Assembly: GCA_039180865.1 (NCBI GenBank)
Contig: JBCDCZ010000075.1
Location: forward strand, 1 to 16,891
Source of the DNA: JBCDCU01 sp039180865
GTDB taxonomy: Bacteria > Pseudomonadota > Alphaproteobacteria > Rhizobiales > JACESI01
Direction of reading: 5' to 3'
Length of the DNA stretch: 16,891 nt
Shown here: piece by piece, positions 13,603-16,891 of the stretch
Numbering within the stretch: the stretch's first letter is position 1
Layout of the letters: every line of letters starts with the position of its first letter
Program-made: the position numbers and the translations under genes
The notes under the pieces: generated by a model
What the model saw: only the letters and a program-made list of their open reading frames with translations
Told to the model about the DNA's origin: nothing
Database searches by the model: none

Positions 13603-16600
13603 CTATCCCTGCCCCTTCTCGCCGCTGCCTTTTTTCTCCTGTGCGGCTTTCATGCGGGTAATCTCGCCGGTTGCACGGGTCAGATCGCTTGCAGAGCGGA
13701 AGACATCTGACTTGGCGACATTAGCGCCATCGATCCCGATCTCCTTCATCAGGCTATCGACGAAGGGGGCCTGGACCCGGTAGCGCAGGGCCGAATTCAT
13801 GACCTCGTCCGTCGGGCTACCACCGCTGCCGCCGCCTCCATTGCCGATACCGCTCCCGTCCCCATTCGCCCAATCAAGGCCCTGGGTTCCGGAGCCGCCG
13901 AGTTGCATGATCTTGATATCGGAGACCTTCTCGAGCGGTTTGGCGCTTGCTGCAACAATGCCTTCCACATGCTCGAGCATTTTGCGTTTGAAGAGTGAGG
14001 CGCGCGCGCCGTCTGTGAGAACGTTCTCGGCCTCGTTGATGAGTTTCTGCGCCTCTGCCTCGACCGCCTTGCGAACCTTGTCGGCATCCGCAATGAGCAG
14101 CATCCGCTCGGCTTCTTTTTCCGCCCGCAATTTGTCGAGCGTCTTTTCGCGGCTCACCGTCTCCGTCTCGCTGGCGGTCTTCACGCGTTCTGCCGCTTCG
14201 GCAGCACGGGCTCTCGCGTTTTCTGCTTCGACGGCAGCTGCACTTTCTTCCAGTGACTTCTGATAAAGCGTGATTGCTTTTTCCATCGATGCTTCTTCGA
14301 CGGTTTTCTCGCGATTGATCTCAAGCCTACGGCGTTCCGTCTGATGTTCTATGCGCACGTCATCGAGACCACGTTCGGAAGCGATTTTGGCGCGCTCCAC
14401 CTCGTCCTGACTTGCGATCTCGGCCTCGCGCAGGGCTTTCACCCGCTCGACTTCAAGATGCTCCAGCGCTTTGCGGCGTTCGAGCTTGCGGGCGTCGATG
14501 ACCTGTTCGGCTGCAATCTTCTCCGCTTCGACGGTTCTCTCTTTCGCAACCCGGGCCGCTTCAATCGCCTCCTCAGCTGCAATCTGAGCGGCGTCCATCG
14601 CCTTGTTGCGGGCAATCTCCAGTTCGCGCACACGCTGATCGCGGGCAATCTTGTCCGCCGTCGTCTCCGCTTCTTTTTCGATGCGTTGCTGATCGATCAG
14701 GCGGCGGCTCGAAATCTCGGAAGCTTCAATCGCTTCCTGTTTTTCGATTTCCCTCGAACGGATCTCCGTTTCTTTGGCAATTTCTGCTGCACGAGTTCGT
14801 TTTTCTTCATCGATCCGCGCCTGCGTAACTTCTTCGGACGCGGTGACATTCGCCACGTCAATCGTGCGGTTTTTCAGGATTTCACGCTCGCGGACATCCT
14901 GCTCATAGGCGATGCGGTCAGCGGCGACTTTCTTGTCTCTTGCAATCTTCTTGGCGTCGATCGCTTCCTGCATTGCAATCTCTGCCGCCTCGATCGCTTG
15001 AGCTCGGGCGACGTCACGTTCTTTGGTCGCTTCTTCGCTTTCAATGCGTTTCACCGAGATTTTTGCGTCGCGGGCTATGCGCTGTGCTTCAACGGCCTCA
15101 CGGGCTGCGATCTCCGCTTCTTCGACGGCTTTGTCTTTTGCGATTTCGAGACCGCGGACACGTTCCTCCTGACCGATCCGCTCGCGCGACGTCGCTTCGC
15201 GAGCTTCGATCTCTGCCGCGTCAACCGCACGCTGACGTTCGATCTCCCTTGACCGGGTTGCCTGTTCGGCAGCAATCCGTTCGGCGGAAAGCGTTTTCTC
15301 GCGGGCGATCCGCGCTGCTTCCGTTGCCTGGCCGCTTGCGATCTCTGCTTCTTCGAGTGCTTTTTGGCGTGAGATCTCAAGTTCCCGTGTCGCCTGATCC
15401 GCGCTTATCCGTTCTGCGCTAACCGTGCGCTCTTGAGCAATGCGAAGTTTTTCTGCCGCTTCCCGCGCCGCGATATCCGCTTCATCAATCGCGAGATTTC
15501 GCGCGATTTCTTTCTCCCGCGTTGAACGTTCAAAGGCGATGCGGGCTTCTGTGACTTCGCGCTCCTGCGCGATGCGGGCCTTTTCAACAGATTCACGGGC
15601 TGAAATCTCTGCCGCATCGATTTCGCGCTGACGCTCGATATCTTTCGCCTGCGTATCGCGGTCTTTTTCGATGCGGGCTTCGGTAACCGATTTCTCCTGC
15701 GCGATACGGGCCTTCTCAATAGCTTCGCGGGCAGCGATATCGGCTGCCTGTGTGCCCTTTTCGGACTCAATCCGGGTTTCGGAGAGGACCTTTTCCTGAC
15801 CGATCCGAGCCTTTTCCACCGCTTCGCGAGTCGCGATTTCGGCTTCGTCGACCACACGCTGGCGTTCAATCTCCTGCTGACGGATGTTCCGTTCTGATGT
15901 GATGCGCGCTTCGGCGATCAGCTCTTCATTCGAGATCCGCGCCTTTTCAATCGCCTCCCGAGCTATGAAGGTCGCTTCTTCCCCTTCCCGCTCCCGTTCC
16001 GAGCGCTCGCGGGCGAGTTCTGCGCGCTGTTCAGCGCGGCGGAATTCGATATCGCGTTCCTGTTCAAGGCGAGCCACTTCCGATGCGCGCTCTATGGCGA
16101 GTGTTTCTTTCTCCGCCTCTAAATTACGGCTACGGATCTTGATCATCGTGTCCTGTTCGATGTCGTTGCGCAGTTTGCGGCGCGCTTCGACGGCCTCGAT
16201 CACGGTGGTGAGACCGATCGCATCGAACTGGTTGGATGGATTGAAGTATTGGATGTCGGTCTGGTCGATATCGGTGATTGCAACGGATTCGAGTTCGAGA
16301 CCGTTCTTGTCGAGGCCCTGCTGCGCAAGTTCGGTCACTCTCGTAACGTAATCCTTCCGGTTCTGGTGGAGTTCGACGAGACTCATTTCGGCGGCAACTG
16401 TCCGAAGCGCCGAGATAAATTTACCTGATAGCAGCCTGTGTAACCGCTCCGGTTCCAATGTCCTGCGGCCCATTGTTGACGCAGCGAGGCTGACGGCTTC
16501 TTTCGATTGTTTGACGCGCACATAGAATTCCGCGTCGACGTCAATCCTGAGATTATCGGCTGTAATGAGCGCCTCGTCTTTTTCGCGCGTGATCGCGAGA

Positions 16601-16821
16601 TCGAGCGAGTTCATATTGACGGGCGTGATGTCGTGGATAATCGGCCAGACAAAAGCGCCACCGTCGATCACAACGCGCTCGCCGAGAAAACCGGTACGCA
16701 CGAAGGCGATCTCTTTGGTTGAGCGGCGGTAGAGCCAGCTCATGACCCAGTAAAGGACAAAGATGACGATAACGGCGACGATGAGCCATAAGATCAGTTG
16801 TCCGATCAGTTGTCCGGTCAT
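13603..16821 (-). CDS. Giant flotillin / SPFH-domain protein with hendecad coiled coil
   Basis: 1072 residues, about twice the length of YqiK or FloT. In order: one N-terminal membrane segment (about 8-30), an SPFH/PHB domain (about 35-215, with GAFVWPIIHDITPVNMNSL), a charged transition, then 52 consecutive 11-residue repeats (285-856). After these come a conventional flotillin C-terminal helix (KVRKAVEAEAQKLINEAENV, 915-934), a Gly-rich linker (about 976-1002) and a short basic tail ending GEKGQG. Flotillins oligomerise on the inner face of the membrane and organise microdomains. The start is secure: AGGAGG five nt upstream, overlapping the stop of the previous gene. The stop lies four nt before the SRPBCC genes, so it is the scaffold-like leader of the hydroxylase operon. 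Even composition across the repeat argues against a recent frameshift. Confidence 0.92.
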   Translation of the reverse strand: MTGQLIGQLILWLIVAVIVIFVLYWVMSWLYRRSTKEIAFVRTGFLGERVVIDGGAFVWPIIHDITPVNMNSLDLAITREKDEALITADNLRIDVDAEFYVRVKQSKEAVSLAASTMGRRTLEPERLHRLLSGKFISALRTVAAEMSLVELHQNRKDYVTRVTELAQQGLDKNGLELESVAITDIDQTDIQYFNPSNQFDAIGLTTVIEAVEARRKLRNDIEQDTMIKIRSRNLEAEKETLAIERASEVARLEQERDIEFRRAEQRAELARERSEREREGEEATFIAREAIEKARISNEELIAEARITSERNIRQQEIERQRVVDEAEIATREAVEKARIGQEKVLSETRIESEKGTQAADIAAREAIEKARIAQEKSVTEARIEKDRDTQAKDIERQREIDAAEISARESVEKARIAQEREVTEARIAFERSTREKEIARNLAIDEADIAAREAAEKLRIAQERTVSAERISADQATRELEISRQKALEEAEIASGQATEAARIAREKTLSAERIAAEQATRSREIERQRAVDAAEIEAREATSRERIGQEERVRGLEIAKDKAVEEAEIAAREAVEAQRIARDAKISVKRIESEEATKERDVARAQAIEAAEIAMQEAIDAKKIARDKKVAADRIAYEQDVREREILKNRTIDVANVTASEEVTQARIDEEKRTRAAEIAKETEIRSREIEKQEAIEASEISSRRLIDQQRIEKEAETTADKIARDQRVRELEIARNKAMDAAQIAAEEAIEAARVAKERTVEAEKIAAEQVIDARKLERRKALEHLEVERVKALREAEIASQDEVERAKIASERGLDDVRIEHQTERRRLEINREKTVEEASMEKAITLYQKSLEESAAAVEAENARARAAEAAERVKTASETETVSREKTLDKLRAEKEAERMLLIADADKVRKAVEAEAQKLINEAENVLTDGARASLFKRKMLEHVEGIVAASAKPLEKVSDIKIMQLGGSGTQGLDWANGDGSGIGNGGGGSGGSPTDEVMNSALRYRVQAPFVDSLMKEIGIDGANVAKSDVFRSASDLTRATGEITRMKAAQEKKGSGEKGQG
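14254..15969 (-). repeat. 52 in-phase 33-bp / 11-residue coding repeats in the flotillin gene
   Basis: It encodes residues 285-856. Each unit begins with Ile, Val, Leu, Met or Phe and follows a loose pattern like IAAREAIEKAR or IAQEKSVTEAR. Four units often form a 44-residue higher-order repeat closing with IERQRxxDAAE. Units are diverged, so the repeat is plain in protein but imperfect in DNA. Two higher-order repeats (starting near 329 and 538) have three units instead of four, indicating gain or loss by whole 11-residue units with the phase kept. Confidence 0.92.
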
Positions 16822-16826
16822 GATTT

Positions 16827-16832
16827 CCTCCT
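16827..16832 (-). promoter_or_regulatory. Strong Shine-Dalgarno of the flotillin gene
   Basis: AGGAGG with a 5-nt spacer to the ATG at 16821, overlapping the stop codon (TAG) of the upstream gene. It fixes the flotillin start and implies translational coupling. Confidence 0.75.
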
Positions 16833-16891
16833 ATCGGCCGATCTTCTTGAACGCTGCGGTCTGGTCACGCAGCGCAATTTCAGTCGGCAGC
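16831..16891 (-). CDS. C-terminal end of an unidentified protein (5' part outside window)
   Basis: The last 19 residues of a frame entering from the right edge are visible: LPTEIALRDQTAAFKKIGR, then TAG. Its stop overlaps the ribosome-binding site of the flotillin gene, so it is in the same operon. Flotillin genes often follow a small NfeD/YqiJ-type membrane protein, which is one candidate, but the tail is too short to confirm this. Confidence 0.6.
   Translation of the reverse strand, partial: LPTEIALRDQTAAFKKIGR

Noticed and set aside
14344..15252. Long plus-strand frame (302 codons) opposite the flotillin repeat
   Set aside because: Antisense to a clear coding repeat; the biased, regularly repeating codons suppress stops on the other strand. 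The product is a Phe/Leu/Asp-rich shadow with no domain.
14254..15969. CRISPR-like or tandem DNA repeat array
   Set aside because: The 33-bp periodicity is coding and diverged, in frame throughout, with no conserved repeat and spacer structure.

Overview
The window reads as a piece of a moderately GC-rich proteobacterial chromosome, most likely Alphaproteobacteria. That assignment is an inference from codon usage, the gene families and a PEP-CTERM-type exported protein; no rRNA or other marker gene is present. Every convincing gene lies on the minus strand, so gene order runs from high to low coordinates.

From about 16891 down to 871 the genes form one tightly packed transcription unit of at least 14 reading frames. 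Neighbours overlap by 1 or 4 nt or lie within 34 nt of each other. The order of transcription is: the 3' end of an unidentified gene; a 1072-residue flotillin/SPFH protein with a very long coiled coil; two tandem SRPBCC (CoxG-like) proteins; the FAD subunit, the 2Fe-2S subunit and two separate halves of the molybdopterin subunit of a xanthine-dehydrogenase-family molybdenum hydroxylase; a MoxR/CoxD-type AAA+ ATPase; a CoxE-type VWA protein; an amidohydrolase-2 (lactonase-type) enzyme; an AHL-lactonase-like metallo-beta-lactamase-fold enzyme; a fusion of an SMP-30/gluconolactonase domain with an isochorismatase-type domain; an SDR; a fumarylacetoacetase-family hydrolase; and a second SDR. The operon promoter is upstream of the window.

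Taken together this looks like a catabolic operon. A molybdenum hydroxylase (matured by the CoxD/CoxE-like pair and possibly membrane-associated through the SRPBCC proteins and the flotillin) would oxidise a substrate. Three lactonase-type hydrolases of unrelated folds could then open rings, and two dehydrogenases plus a diketo-acid hydrolase would finish the route, as in non-phosphorylative L-fucose/L-rhamnose breakdown. The enolase-family sugar-acid dehydratase of those pathways is not in the window and the true substrate cannot be read from sequence. The Mo subunit lacks the AYRCSFR signature of CO dehydrogenase, so this is not a CO-oxidation operon.

Downstream of the operon is an AT-rich 443-nt gap (428-870) holding several perfect inverted repeats, three of them with 7-8-bp arms and a 5-nt spacer. 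It is followed by the 5' part of a THxN-family PEP-CTERM exported protein that runs off the left edge. No tRNA, rRNA, CRISPR or insertion sequence was seen.

The most unusual items are the flotillin with 52 unbroken 11-residue repeats next to a molybdenum hydroxylase, the split Mo subunit with a proline-rich tail, and the lactonase-isochorismatase fusion whose nucleophile position is serine.
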